DNA of 64,000 bases from Algiphilus sp022763315 (GTDB lineage: Bacteria; Pseudomonadota; Gammaproteobacteria; Nevskiales; Nevskiaceae). The position numbers and the translations under genes are program-made. The DNA lies in assembly GCF_965249985.1 (NCBI RefSeq), contig NZ_OZ252280.1. One strand, 5' to 3'. Below the pieces are notes generated by a model. That model had not been told where the DNA came from and searched no databases. It saw only the letters and a list, made by a program, of their open reading frames with translations. This document shows, in pieces, positions 35,978 through 44,614 of this stretch; position 1 is the stretch's first letter, and the number at the start of each line of letters is the position of its first letter.

Positions 35978-36343
35978 ATGGCCGTACTCGACACCCTCTC
36001 CCAGTTCTATGCCTGGTCCTGGATCGCGACCATCGGCGCCCTGCTGCTGCTCGTGGTGTTCCTTGTGCGGCGCGACGCCCGCAAGCAGCAGCCGGTGCCA
36101 TCCGAGGGCCTCGACACCCGTTTTCGCCGCTCCTTGCTGGCGCGCATGCTGGAGGCCCTCGGCGTTGACCCTCACGCCTACGCCGCCTTCACCGGGCAGA
36201 CTGCTTTGGCCGAACAACTCCATCGCTGCGATGGCTGCAGCCGCCGCGCCGCCTGCATGCAGGACTTGGCCTATGGCCAGCCCGAGCTGGCCCAGTGTGT
36301 CAATGCGCAACCTATCCGCCAGTACCTTCGCGTACGCAGCTAG
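35978..36343 (+). CDS. DUF6455-like small membrane protein
   Basis: 121 aa. One N-terminal TM helix (WIATIGALLLLVVFLVRR), then a cytosolic part with LLARMLEALGVDPHAYAAF and a Cys cluster: HRCDGCSRRAACMQD, then QCVNA. The spacing C-x2-C-x5-C ... C suggests a metal or Fe-S site. Matches DUF6455 proteins of unknown role. A perfect FNR box upstream suggests anaerobic or micro-oxic expression. Confidence 0.7.
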   Translation: MAVLDTLSQFYAWSWIATIGALLLLVVFLVRRDARKQQPVPSEGLDTRFRRSLLARMLEALGVDPHAYAAFTGQTALAEQLHRCDGCSRRAACMQDLAYGQPELAQCVNAQPIRQYLRVRS

Positions 36344-36421
36344 CGAGATCGTCAGCGGCGTTCCGCCATGGCCCTCTGATTCCCTCCGGGACTGATCGCC
36401 CATCCAAAGACGCACTGGTTT

Positions 36422-36460
36422 ATTCAGTTGACATCGTCAAGTAAACGGTGTCAACTGAAT
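36422..36460. promoter_or_regulatory. Large inverted-repeat operator at the TetR gene start
   Basis: ATTCAGTTGACA (36422-36433), 15-bp spacer, TGTCAACTGAAT (36449-36460): 12-bp arms with no mismatch, ending 2 bp before the chosen start codon. The arm also holds a TTGACA -35-like hexamer. Probably the autoregulatory site of the TetR protein encoded next. Confidence 0.7.
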
Positions 36461-36462
36461 GC

Positions 36463-37134
36463 ATGGCACGCAGGAAAGACAGCGAAAGCGTTCGTCAACG
36501 CAAGCGCGATGACATCCTTGACGCGGCGATGGCGGTGTTTGAGAAGGAAGGCGGGCTGGAGGCGCTGAGCTTCCGCAAGCTCGCCGCAGAGCTGTCGCTC
36601 AGTTACTCGGCGCCCTATCGCTACTTTCCCAGTAAGGAAGCGTTGGTCAACGCGCTCCGCGCCCGCTCCTACCGTTGGATCGAAGGCGTGATGCTGGCAT
36701 CCATCGAAGGCATTGAGAGCCCCGAGGCGCAACTGGAAACGCTGGCCGACGCCTACATCCGCGCGGGCATTGAGCGGCCCGAACGGTATGCATTGATGTT
36801 CTTCAATGTGGAGGATCCCAGCGGCACCACGCGTTCGCTGGAATTGCGCGCGGCCAAGCATGACGCTCTGGATGTCTGCACCCGCACTATTGCCGCCGCG
36901 CAGGCCTGCGGCGAGTTGCCCGCCACCGTCGATCCGCTCACCGCCAGTCATCTGTTCTGGATCGCGGCGCATGGCCTGGTGTCGCTGCAGGTGGCCGGTC
37001 AATTCGAGATGGGGCGCAGCGTACAGGCGCTGACCCCGACCCTGATCCATACCCTGCGCATGGGCATGGAGCACTACGAAAATGCGACCGGGCGAAGCAC
37101 CGGCGACCCGCGAGAGGAGACCCACCATGGCTGA
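36463..37134 (+). CDS. TetR/AcrR-family regulator
   Basis: 223 aa from the ATG at 36463. A GTG at 36448 is inside the inverted-repeat operator, so I prefer the later start. N-terminal HTH: RQRKRDDILDAAMAVFEKEGGLEALSFRKLAAELSLSYSAPYRYFPSKEALVNAL. The C-terminal part (DPLTASHLFWIAAHGLVSLQVAGQF) is the TetR_C form seen in regulators of lipid or hydrocarbon genes. It overlaps the next gene by 8 bp and is the first gene of a four-gene operon with two styrene-oxide-isomerase-like proteins. Confidence 0.88.
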   Translation: MARRKDSESVRQRKRDDILDAAMAVFEKEGGLEALSFRKLAAELSLSYSAPYRYFPSKEALVNALRARSYRWIEGVMLASIEGIESPEAQLETLADAYIRAGIERPERYALMFFNVEDPSGTTRSLELRAAKHDALDVCTRTIAAAQACGELPATVDPLTASHLFWIAAHGLVSLQVAGQFEMGRSVQALTPTLIHTLRMGMEHYENATGRSTGDPREETHHG

Positions 37135-38038
37135 AGACGCTGCGCCACTGCCGATACCGCGACGCATTGATTTCGTCTTTCCCGACGACATCGAGCCCAT
37201 CTGGAAAGCCGACGACCCCGAATTCTGTGCCATGGTCAACGGCGCATCCCTGACGATGCCGTACCTTGAGCCCTTCCTCATCAAGACGGTGCGCGAGGCC
37301 GCTCAAGCCATCGACGATCCGCGTGTCGGAGAAGAGGCCAAGGCCTTCAATACCCAGGAGCAGTTTCACTACCGTGCCCATCGTCGCTTCAACGAACTGA
37401 TCAAGGCCAAAGGCTTTCCCGAGCTGGCTGGCCTGGAAGCGCGCATGGAAGCCGCCTACGCGCGGCTCAGTACACGCTCGCTGCGTCGGCGGATGGCCTA
37501 CACCGCCGGTTTCGAGGCGATGACCATGGGCGTGACGCGCTGGCTGATCAACAACCGCGTCAAGCTCTTCGGCGGCAGCGACACGCGGGTGGCCTCCTTC
37601 ATTCTCTGGCATTTCGTCGAGGAAGCCGAGCACAAGTGCGTGGCCTACGATGTCTATCAGGCGCGCTTTGGTGGCTCCCTCGGAGGCTATCTGGCCCGCG
37701 CGGTGGGGGTCTTCCACGGCGCGCTGGATGTCATGTTCAATTCCATGCGCGGCTACAAGATCATCCTGAAAAAGGCCGGGCTCTGGCGGCAGCTTCGCTC
37801 GCGTCTGCGCCTGGCGCGCCGGCTCGGCAGCTTTGTCTGGACGGTCGCCCCCTACCTATTCCGTGCCGCCCTACCCGGTCATACCCCGCGACGCGAGCGC
37901 GAACCGCAATGGGTCTTCGACTGGATCGCGCACTACCAGAACGCGCCGGAGGGCTACGTTCCGCTGCTCGATACCGACAGCCCCACCATGCCAGTGCCCT
38001 TTCCATCAGAGCGGGCGACCACCGGAGCCGCTGCATGA
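37127..38038 (+). CDS. Predicted metal-dependent hydrolase (PF10118/COG3687 type)
   Basis: 303 aa, start at 37127 behind GAGAGGAG. Di-metal-type helices carry NTQEQFHYRAHRRFNELIKA and ILWHFVEEAEHKCVAYDVYQARFGG, the Glu/His pattern of the family, which resembles ferritin-like oxygenases. Function in the family is not established. ATGA overlap with the next gene and 8-bp overlap with tetR give tight translational coupling. Confidence 0.8.
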   Translation: MAEDAAPLPIPRRIDFVFPDDIEPIWKADDPEFCAMVNGASLTMPYLEPFLIKTVREAAQAIDDPRVGEEAKAFNTQEQFHYRAHRRFNELIKAKGFPELAGLEARMEAAYARLSTRSLRRRMAYTAGFEAMTMGVTRWLINNRVKLFGGSDTRVASFILWHFVEEAEHKCVAYDVYQARFGGSLGGYLARAVGVFHGALDVMFNSMRGYKIILKKAGLWRQLRSRLRLARRLGSFVWTVAPYLFRAALPGHTPRREREPQWVFDWIAHYQNAPEGYVPLLDTDSPTMPVPFPSERATTGAAA

Positions 38039-38532
38039 GCACCACGGATTCCCTCAAGCCCCTACGCCGCCTGCTCATTGGCCACGGCGCGCTGATGATC
38101 TTCGTTGGCGGCGTCATCGGCTTTGGCTTCCTCTTCTTCCTGATTGGTGACATCCGCTTGTGGCCGATTCCAGGACGCATCGACTATCAGCTCCCCGGCA
38201 CCTACGACGCCTGGCGCATGGCCCACATGGAAGCGATCGTTAACGGCGCCATCCTGTGGATCGGCGCGGCGGTGCTTCAGCATCTTCCCTTTGGGCCAGT
38301 GGGGGTCCGGCGCACGGTCTACACCATGTTGGTCATCGCCTGGACCATCGTCATCGCCTCCGCGCTGGACCCGCTGTTCCCAGACAGTCGTGGCCTGGCG
38401 GTGAGCGACTCCCTCACCAACAACATCGCCTTCGGGCTGTTCTATATCGGTGTGGTGGCGGTGATGGTGTTGATGGCGGCCATCGCCTACAAGGCGCTGC
38501 TCGGCAAGCACGACGACAGCCCAGGCGAATAA
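38035..38532 (+). CDS. Styrene oxide isomerase-like membrane protein 1
   Basis: 165 aa, four TM helices, similar in length to StyC (about 170 aa). The N terminus LLIGHGALMIFVGGVIGFGFLFFLIGDI and the WRMAHMEAIVNG segment resemble styrene oxide isomerase. His64 and Asn70 reproduce the spacing of haem ligand His58 and Asn64 in the described enzyme. SOI uses ferric haem b to convert epoxides to aldehydes (Meinwald rearrangement). No styrene genes are here, so the substrate is open. Start overlaps the hydrolase stop (ATGA). Confidence 0.65.
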   Translation: MSTTDSLKPLRRLLIGHGALMIFVGGVIGFGFLFFLIGDIRLWPIPGRIDYQLPGTYDAWRMAHMEAIVNGAILWIGAAVLQHLPFGPVGVRRTVYTMLVIAWTIVIASALDPLFPDSRGLAVSDSLTNNIAFGLFYIGVVAVMVLMAAIAYKALLGKHDDSPGE

Positions 38533-38537
38533 GCGCC

Positions 38538-39077
38538 ATGGACCGCAATGACGCGCTATCCGCGGCCGCCGAACGGGGCCGCCTTCGGCTCATCCAGCAT
38601 GGCGCGGCCATCGCCGTGATCGGCCTGCTATCCGGCTTCGGAATGGTCTTCGCCATCCTGGACGCCATCCATGTCTGGCCGGTGACCATTCCCTACGACG
38701 GCGCCATCCCCGGCAGCGAACGCGGCTGGCGCGTGGCGCACGTCGCCGGCGTCATGAACGGCATGCTGATGCTGCTCATCGGCCTCGCCCTGACCACGGT
38801 TCTCCCTTCGCTGCGCGCGCAGGCGTGGATCGTCTGGGGGATGGTCTATACCGGCTGGGGCAATACGATCTTCTTTCACTGCGCCAACCTCTCCAGCAAC
38901 CGCGGCCTTTCCGCCGGCGCCACCCGCCTCGGCGAGCCGGATCTGCTGGGCGCCATCGGCTATCTGGTGGGCGGCAGCACGATTCCCTTCACCCTCATCG
39001 CCGTTGGCTTGCTGGGTTGGGCCGCCACCCGCGCACTGCGGAGGTCACCGCCCGCGCCTTCAAGGCACGGCATCTGA
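38538..39077 (+). CDS. Styrene oxide isomerase-like membrane protein 2
   Basis: 179 aa, four TM helices, 5 bp after its paralogue. LIQHGAAIAVIGLLSGFGMVFAI and GWRVAHVAGVMNGMLMLL match the same family, with His68 and Asn74 six residues apart. It has its own motif VYTGWGNTIFFHCANL, different from protein 1, so the pair is diverged and could form a heteromer. Its 3' end overlaps the converging LtrA gene by 18 bp. Confidence 0.65.
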   Translation: MDRNDALSAAAERGRLRLIQHGAAIAVIGLLSGFGMVFAILDAIHVWPVTIPYDGAIPGSERGWRVAHVAGVMNGMLMLLIGLALTTVLPSLRAQAWIVWGMVYTGWGNTIFFHCANLSSNRGLSAGATRLGEPDLLGAIGYLVGGSTIPFTLIAVGLLGWAATRALRRSPPAPSRHGI

Positions 39078-40274
39078 AATCGGGCCGCGGCGGAGATCAC
39101 GCAGGCCGCGGTAGACCGGCACGCCAATCTGTGAGAACAGCGCCAGTCCCCACAGGGCGTTGCCCACAATGGCCGGGACGAAGGGGTGGATGACCAGCAC
39201 CAGCAGCGCCAGCGCGATGCCAAAAAGCAGAACGCCACCGCTGTGGTAGTGACAGGTGCGGTCCCGGTCCGCCACCAGGTGCTGCAAGATCCATAGCGAG
39301 GCCAGAAAAACAGCCAGCCCCACGGTGCCCAATGCGCCATAGCCCGTCGGGTACGGCTCCCAGAAGCCCACGTAGACCTCGCCTGCGAGCGCCACTCCCA
39401 CCACCACCGCACTCCATAGAATCGCGATATGCGCCAGCCAGTAGGCCACCAGCACGCCGTTGTCGCGGCTCTTGGGCTTGGCATTGCCGGCGCTGTCGAA
39501 ATAGATCCATGCCAACGCAAACAGCGACAGACCGCCCATCACGACATTGACCAGCGTGCCGGCCTCGACCTTGTAGATCCCCTTGTCCGCCAGCGTCACC
39601 ACCAGCTTGAAAAAGCCCTCGCCCAGCATGATCAGCATGAGCAGGCCAAAGCGTTCGGAGATGTGGCCCAGGCGCGGTACGAAGCGTGCGTAGCGCAGCG
39701 TGCCCACGCGCGGCAGCATGTACTGCAGCTGGATCATCACCACGCCGGCGCCGAACACCCAGAACGCCAAGGGCTTGGGCAGGAAGGCGGAGACGGCAAA
39801 GAGCGCCGCCAGCAGGAAGAAGTTGCGCCCCTGTTCGCGCGCCATCGGGCAGGCTTCTCCGCTGACCGCACGCGCACGCCAGTACATGTGCGCGGTCAGC
39901 GCGCGGTTGAGTGCGTAGCCCAGCGCAAAGTAGACCCAACCCTTGCCGGTGACATCCGGAATCGCGGCCGCGATGATCACCATGGTCACGATCTGCACCG
40001 CCATGGTGGCGCGGTGCGCCATGTCGGTGGAGATGTACAGCGAGTTGTAGACCGAGTTATCGGCCCAGGCGTAGAAAATCGCCAGGTACAGGCCGGTGAA
40101 CACCAGAAAGCCGGACCAATCCAGGTGATGCGAGAGATAGTTGCCGAGGACGAAGATCGTCACCACGTGGATCAGGTCGAAGAACAGTTCCACCCAGTGC
40201 ACATGGTCGTGGGAGTCCGGCACGTCCATGTAATGGCGTGGCCGCCGCCAGATCGGAAAGTCGTCCATCACCAT
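39060..40274 (-). CDS. Low temperature requirement A (LtrA) family protein 1
   Basis: 404 aa, polytopic membrane protein with about ten TM helices. VHWVELFFDLIHVVTIFVLGNYLS is the LtrA N-terminal motif (V-E-L-F-F-D), and ISERFGLLMLIMLGEGFFKLV is the second LtrA motif (E-R-x-G-L). Function of the family is unknown; named from a Listeria cold-growth mutant. I choose 40274; the frame is open far upstream but that part is non-coding in character and overlaps the next gene. Confidence 0.85.
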   Translation of the reverse strand: MVMDDFPIWRRPRHYMDVPDSHDHVHWVELFFDLIHVVTIFVLGNYLSHHLDWSGFLVFTGLYLAIFYAWADNSVYNSLYISTDMAHRATMAVQIVTMVIIAAAIPDVTGKGWVYFALGYALNRALTAHMYWRARAVSGEACPMAREQGRNFFLLAALFAVSAFLPKPLAFWVFGAGVVMIQLQYMLPRVGTLRYARFVPRLGHISERFGLLMLIMLGEGFFKLVVTLADKGIYKVEAGTLVNVVMGGLSLFALAWIYFDSAGNAKPKSRDNGVLVAYWLAHIAILWSAVVVGVALAGEVYVGFWEPYPTGYGALGTVGLAVFLASLWILQHLVADRDRTCHYHSGGVLLFGIALALLVLVIHPFVPAIVGNALWGLALFSQIGVPVYRGLRDLRRGPISDAVP

Positions 40275-40384
40275 GCCTGATACCCCTTTTTGCCGTGCCC
40301 GCGGGTGCACGCCCCGGACAAGTGATCCGCCGAATCCAGCCCATGCACTAAAAGCCCTGGCGGTCTCCCAGATTATGCGCTGCG

Positions 40385-41536
40385 CTATCGTGCTGACCGT
40401 GGCGGCACCCGCCGTACCAGCGCTGCGGCCGCCAGTATGCATGCGGTTGAGAACAGCTCCATGCCCGGGATCGCCTCCATCGTGACCACCAGTACGGCCG
40501 CCACCAATAGGCTCCATCGTCTGTGGCCGGTCAATGCATAGCGGTCGCGAATCCACCAGAGCGTGGCGCAGTACAAGGCGACCGGCGCAGCCACCGACCA
40601 GTGCGCGCCGTTGATGCCATCGCCCTGCGAGTGCAGCACGGCCTGCATGCCGGCGCCGGCCGCCGCGCCCGTGGCGAAGACCACCATATGGCCGTACCCC
40701 CAAAGCAAGGAATGCCGCAGTGCGCCGCTGACCAGATGCGGTTCTTTGGTGAAATACACGCTCCACATTGAAAAGGCGATCATTGCAAAGACCAAAGCCA
40801 GCCCAACGCCTTCCGCCTGGGGAAAGATCGAGCCGGGTTCCAGCTTGAATGCGGTCACCACCGCCAGAAAGGCTTGTCCCAGCACGATCAGGTTCAGGCG
40901 CCCGTAACGCGCGATGATGTGGTGGCGGTGCCATGGCGTGACCGCTCGGCGCTCCGCTATCGCGGGTACGGCAAGCTCGCCCGCTGCGCCCAAGGCGAAC
41001 AGTGGCAGATACCAGGCAGCGGCCGGCGGCACCAGTGCCACGAGGCCGATCCAGTACCACTGCATGGCGGTGATGCCCAGCGCATAGCGTTGAGCCGTGG
41101 GGCGTCGCTGCGGGTCGCCGCGCCAAGCGCCGATCCAGAGCAGCGCCATGCCTAGCCGCATGACGACAAAGCCCAGCAACGCCATCCAGATGGGTTTGCC
41201 GGCGAAAGCGGCTCCAACACCTGCGGCAAGCATCAACGCGCCGAACATCACCGTCATGCTCAGTGCACGGAAGGCGTTCGAACCATCGTCGTAGGCCGAG
41301 GCGAACCAGGTGAAGTTCATCCACGACCACCACACCATGAAGAAGCTGGGCACAAAAGCCGCGAGCCCGGCCATCGGGCGGCCATCCACGATGAAATCCG
41401 CCAAGCCGTGCGCGGCCGCGCCGATGGCGACCACCGCAGCCAGATCGAAGAGGAGTTCCAGCGGCGTCACGCCACGGTGCGCCTCGGCCGGATCGCGCGG
41501 CGGGAAGCGAAGCACGTTGAGTACGCGAGCTACCAA
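40385..41536 (-). CDS. LtrA family protein 2
   Basis: 383 aa, polytopic. N-terminal motif VTPLELLFDLAAVVAIGAAAHGLADFI and second motif RYGRLNLIVLGQAFLAVVTAF. TTG start at 41536 with AAAGG upstream; a GTG seven codons in is an alternative. Lies upstream of the first LtrA gene on the same strand with a 110-bp gap. The two differ strongly in sequence. Confidence 0.82.
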   Translation of the reverse strand: MVARVLNVLRFPPRDPAEAHRGVTPLELLFDLAAVVAIGAAAHGLADFIVDGRPMAGLAAFVPSFFMVWWSWMNFTWFASAYDDGSNAFRALSMTVMFGALMLAAGVGAAFAGKPIWMALLGFVVMRLGMALLWIGAWRGDPQRRPTAQRYALGITAMQWYWIGLVALVPPAAAWYLPLFALGAAGELAVPAIAERRAVTPWHRHHIIARYGRLNLIVLGQAFLAVVTAFKLEPGSIFPQAEGVGLALVFAMIAFSMWSVYFTKEPHLVSGALRHSLLWGYGHMVVFATGAAAGAGMQAVLHSQGDGINGAHWSVAAPVALYCATLWWIRDRYALTGHRRWSLLVAAVLVVTMEAIPGMELFSTACILAAAALVRRVPPRSAR

Positions 41537-41578
41537 GACAAGGCCTTTGCCAGACGCGCCAGAACGCCTGAGGGGGCC

Positions 41579-41917
41579 TCAGCGTGCAACGTCAGGCTGG
41601 GCATTGCCATGCGGCTTTTGGCATTCGCGCATCCAGAGGAACAAAGGAAGGCCCAGCGAGACACCGACGCCGCAGGTGGCCAGAACCGGCAGGTACAGAC
41701 GCCGCATCTGCCGGCGTCTGCCTTCGACCACGATGAAAGCGATGAGTACGAGCGCGGAGACGATCACATCCAGCCACGCGAAAGCCGCTACCGGCGAATC
41801 CCGCATCGTTTGCCACAGCAGGCCGAGATCGATGCCGTGCTGTATCAACCACGGCGCGAAGGCGCCCCATGGCAGCACCACGCCCAGCACACACATCACT
41901 CCGTAGAACGGCTTCAT
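41579..41917 (-). CDS. DUF2834 small membrane protein
   Basis: 112 aa with three hydrophobic segments (GVMCVLGVVLPWGAFAPWL, FAWLDVIVSALVLIAFIVVE, LPVLATCGVGVSLGLPLFLWMRE). The order and the FAWLDVIVSALV motif fit DUF2834. Unknown function. Encoded 42 bp upstream of the second LtrA gene on the same strand, so probably one transcript. Confidence 0.75.
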   Translation of the reverse strand: MKPFYGVMCVLGVVLPWGAFAPWLIQHGIDLGLLWQTMRDSPVAAFAWLDVIVSALVLIAFIVVEGRRRQMRRLYLPVLATCGVGVSLGLPLFLWMRECQKPHGNAQPDVAR

Positions 41918-42024
41918 CCCCTGCTCCCTGATCTCCCAGATCGCTCCATCACAGCACGATCCTCAGCGGAGAACCACCCGGAGCGCATCGCCGCGCCTGA
42001 AAAAAACGCGAGAGCGCGGGCGGA

Positions 42025-42044
42025 AGCCGCGCGCTTGCGCGGCT
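42025..42044 (-). terminator. Hairpin downstream of the acyl-CoA dehydrogenase gene
   Basis: AGCCGCGC, loop, GCGCGGCT: 8-bp stem. On the minus strand a run of seven T follows about 18 nt later, so termination for the dehydrogenase gene is plausible although the spacing is long. Confidence 0.45.
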
Positions 42045-42069
42045 CCACCCGGCCCGGACGCCAACTTGA

Positions 42070-43887
42070 TCAGAAGCTGAAGTGCTCGCTGTCCAGCGAC
42101 ATCAGCGAGGAACTTGGCTTGGTCATGGATGCCGCATGGCTCTTGGCGCGCGGCAGCATGTGGTCGAAGTAGAACTCGGCCGTGGCCAGCTTGGCGCGGT
42201 AGAAGTCGTCGGTCTGCGCACCGGTGCCGTCATCCAGCTTCTGCTGGGCCACGGCGGCCTGCAGCGCCCAGAAGTAGCCCATCATCACGAAGCCGCTGTA
42301 CATCAGGAAGTGATGGCTGGCGGCGGAGACCACATCGCGGTCCTTGCGCGCCATCAGCATCAGGCGCACGGTAAGCACGTTCCACTGCGTGGCGTAGCGG
42401 CCCAGCGTGAGGGCGAATCCACGCAGGTGCTTGCTACGCAGGTGTTCCGCGGCAAAGCGGGCGATCTGGCCGGTGAATTCGCGCACACAGCCACCGCGCG
42501 TCATCAGCAGCACCTTGCGGCCGAGCAGGTCCAGCGCCTGAATGCCGGTGGTGCCTTCGTACAGCGTGGCGATGCGCGCGTCGCGCACGATCTGTTCCAT
42601 GCCGTGCTCGCGGATGTAGCCATGACCACCGAAGACCTGCATGCCGTGGTTGGCCGCCTCCAGGCCCATCTCGGTGAGAAAGCCCTTCAGGATCGGCGTG
42701 AAGAAGCCGAGCTTGTCGTCGTACTTCTCGTACTTGGCGTCGTCCTTCTCCATGATGCCGTTGACCATGTGGTCGGCGTACTGCGCGGCGAAGTAGATCA
42801 TCGCCCGCCCGCCTTCGGCCACGGCCTTCTGGTTGAACAGCATGCGGCGCACATCCGCGTGCGCCATCAGCGTGTCCGCCACCTTGTCCGGGTCCTTCTT
42901 GCCGGAGAGCGCGCGCATAGAGCGGCGTTCCTTGGCATACGGCAGCGCGCCCTGGAAGGACAGCTCCGCGTGCGCCAGGCCCTGCACCGCGGTACCGATG
43001 CGCGCGGTGTTCATGAAGGTGAACATCGCCTCCAGGCCTTTGTGCGGCTCGCCGATCAGCCAGGCCTTGGCGCCGTCGAAGTTCAGCACACAGGTGGCCG
43101 AGGCGTTGATGCCCATCTTGTGTTCGATGCTCGGGCAGGTCACGCCGTTGCGTTCGCCCAGGCTGCCGTCGTCGTTGGGCAGAATCTTCGGCACGATGAA
43201 CAGCGAGATGCCGCGCGTCCCCTGTGGCGCATCCGGCAGGCGCGCGAGCACGATGTGGATGATGTTCTCGGTGAGGTCGTGCTCACCCGAGGAAATGAAG
43301 ATCTTGCTGCCGTGCAGCGCGTAGGTGCCGTCGCCGTTGTCCTCGGCGCGGGTCTTGATCTGGCCCAGGTCCGTGCCGCACTGCGGTTCCGTGAGGCACA
43401 TCGTGCCGGCCCAGCGGCCTTCGGTCATCGGCGGCATGTACAGCGCCACCTGCTCCTCGCTGCCGTACTGCATGATGGTGTTCATCGCACCCATCGACAG
43501 GCCCGGATACATCAGGAAGGGCCAGTTGGCCGTGGCCATCATCTCGGACTTCAGCAGCCCCAGGCTCATCGGCAGCCCCTGCCCGCCGAACTCTTCAGGG
43601 TACGAAAGCCCCTGCCAGCCACCTTCCACAAACTGCTGGTAGGCCTCCTTGTAGCCCTTGGGCGTGCGCACCTCGCCGTTGTCGTAGGTGCAGCCCTCTT
43701 CGTCGCCACTGCGATAGAGCGGCGACAGCACTTCCTCGCAGAAGCGGCCGCATTCTTCGAGGATGGCCGAGACCGTATCCGGGTCGGCATCCCCGCCGTT
43801 GGAGAGCGAAGCGTAGTGCGCCGGATAGTCGAAGACCTCATCCAGCAGGAAGCGCATGTCGTTCAGGGGTGCTTTATAAGCGGGCAT
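42070..43887 (-). CDS. Acyl-CoA dehydrogenase, large (about 600 aa) FadE/DmdC-like form
   Basis: 605 aa. FAD enzyme of fatty-acid beta-oxidation. Segments: MCLTEPQCGTDLGQIKTRA (FAD/substrate loop), IEHKMGINASATCVLNFDGAKAWLIGE, and VFGGHGYIREHGMEQIVRDARIATLYEGTTGIQALDLLGRK with the catalytic base Glu444. A C-terminal extension is typical of the long acyl-CoA dehydrogenase subfamily. No other beta-oxidation gene is adjacent. It could act on acids derived from the AlkB pathway, but that link is inference. Confidence 0.93.
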   Translation of the reverse strand: MPAYKAPLNDMRFLLDEVFDYPAHYASLSNGGDADPDTVSAILEECGRFCEEVLSPLYRSGDEEGCTYDNGEVRTPKGYKEAYQQFVEGGWQGLSYPEEFGGQGLPMSLGLLKSEMMATANWPFLMYPGLSMGAMNTIMQYGSEEQVALYMPPMTEGRWAGTMCLTEPQCGTDLGQIKTRAEDNGDGTYALHGSKIFISSGEHDLTENIIHIVLARLPDAPQGTRGISLFIVPKILPNDDGSLGERNGVTCPSIEHKMGINASATCVLNFDGAKAWLIGEPHKGLEAMFTFMNTARIGTAVQGLAHAELSFQGALPYAKERRSMRALSGKKDPDKVADTLMAHADVRRMLFNQKAVAEGGRAMIYFAAQYADHMVNGIMEKDDAKYEKYDDKLGFFTPILKGFLTEMGLEAANHGMQVFGGHGYIREHGMEQIVRDARIATLYEGTTGIQALDLLGRKVLLMTRGGCVREFTGQIARFAAEHLRSKHLRGFALTLGRYATQWNVLTVRLMLMARKDRDVVSAASHHFLMYSGFVMMGYFWALQAAVAQQKLDDGTGAQTDDFYRAKLATAEFYFDHMLPRAKSHAASMTKPSSSLMSLDSEHFSF

Positions 43888-44112
43888 GTGTGTGCTCGTA
43901 TGAAGAACAAAGGGAGGCCGTGGAATGGGTGCATTCCGTGGGTTCCGGCCGGTACCCCGCTATTTTGCCCTGTCCTGCGCAAATGTGAAACGGTCGCTTT
44001 CCTGATTTGATGCGCCAGGGGCAAAACCGTTGGCCCTGCCCGCCCGGCATCACCCTGCCATCGCCCGTCACGTCTGGCGTTGAGGATTCTTAGCAGCGGT
44101 CGCGAGGCCGAG

Positions 44113-44590
44113 CTATCGCGGTGCGGCAGCCTTCCGCAGTCGGTCGGCAATCGCCTCCCACCCCGCCGCGTCCGGAGGGCGTTCCACCAGAATGCGGTCC
44201 GGGCAAGCCGCATCCGCTTGCCGCAGTGCCGAATACAGTGCACGCGCGAAAGGCGCTGGCTGATCCGGCATCTCGATCCAGGCTGCGTGCAATGCCGCGA
44301 TTCGCGCCCCGCGCCACGCCAGAACCGCGATGGATTCACCGGCCGCGAGGCAGGTCTCGACCCGCTCCGTAAGCGCATCCACGGTCACCAGTTCGACGAC
44401 GGCACGCGGGGCGTAACGGGATGCCAGACGGCCTGACGCACGCGGGCCTTGCTGGTCCCCCACTCGCTCCAGCGGTTCATTGAGGACCGCCTCGATGGCC
44501 TCGATGGCAATCATGCCGTGCCGCAGCAGTGCGGGCCGGGCACCGCGCAGATCAATGATGGTGGACTCCACCCCCACCCTGCACAGCCCG
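44113..44590 (-). pseudogene. 3' fragment of a Sua5/TsaC-type gene (direct repeat of 48001-48478)
   Basis: The minus strand encodes only the C-terminal Sua5 domain (VESTIIDLRGARPALLRHG to ADRLRKAAAPR), lacking the YrdC catalytic domain. It aligns without indels to the 3' half of the intact gene at 47971-48981 at a constant offset of 3888 bp, with scattered substitutions (about a tenth of positions in stretches compared by eye). Similarity stops abruptly at 44590. The fragment has no plausible start. It marks one edge of an inserted segment. Confidence 0.85.
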
Positions 44591-44614
44591 ACAACTCTCC
44601 CCGGTCGCGCACAG

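Noticed and set aside
40275..41333. Upstream extension of the first LtrA frame to 757 codons
   Set aside because: The extra part is antiparallel in character to the second LtrA gene (Arg/Gly/His-rich) and overlaps it completely in another frame; the LtrA domain starts at about 40274.
42082..44010. A 642-codon plus-strand frame opposite the acyl-CoA dehydrogenase
   Set aside because: Composition (His, Arg, Val, Ala) is that of a GC-rich antisense frame, and the dehydrogenase on the minus strand has intact catalytic motifs.
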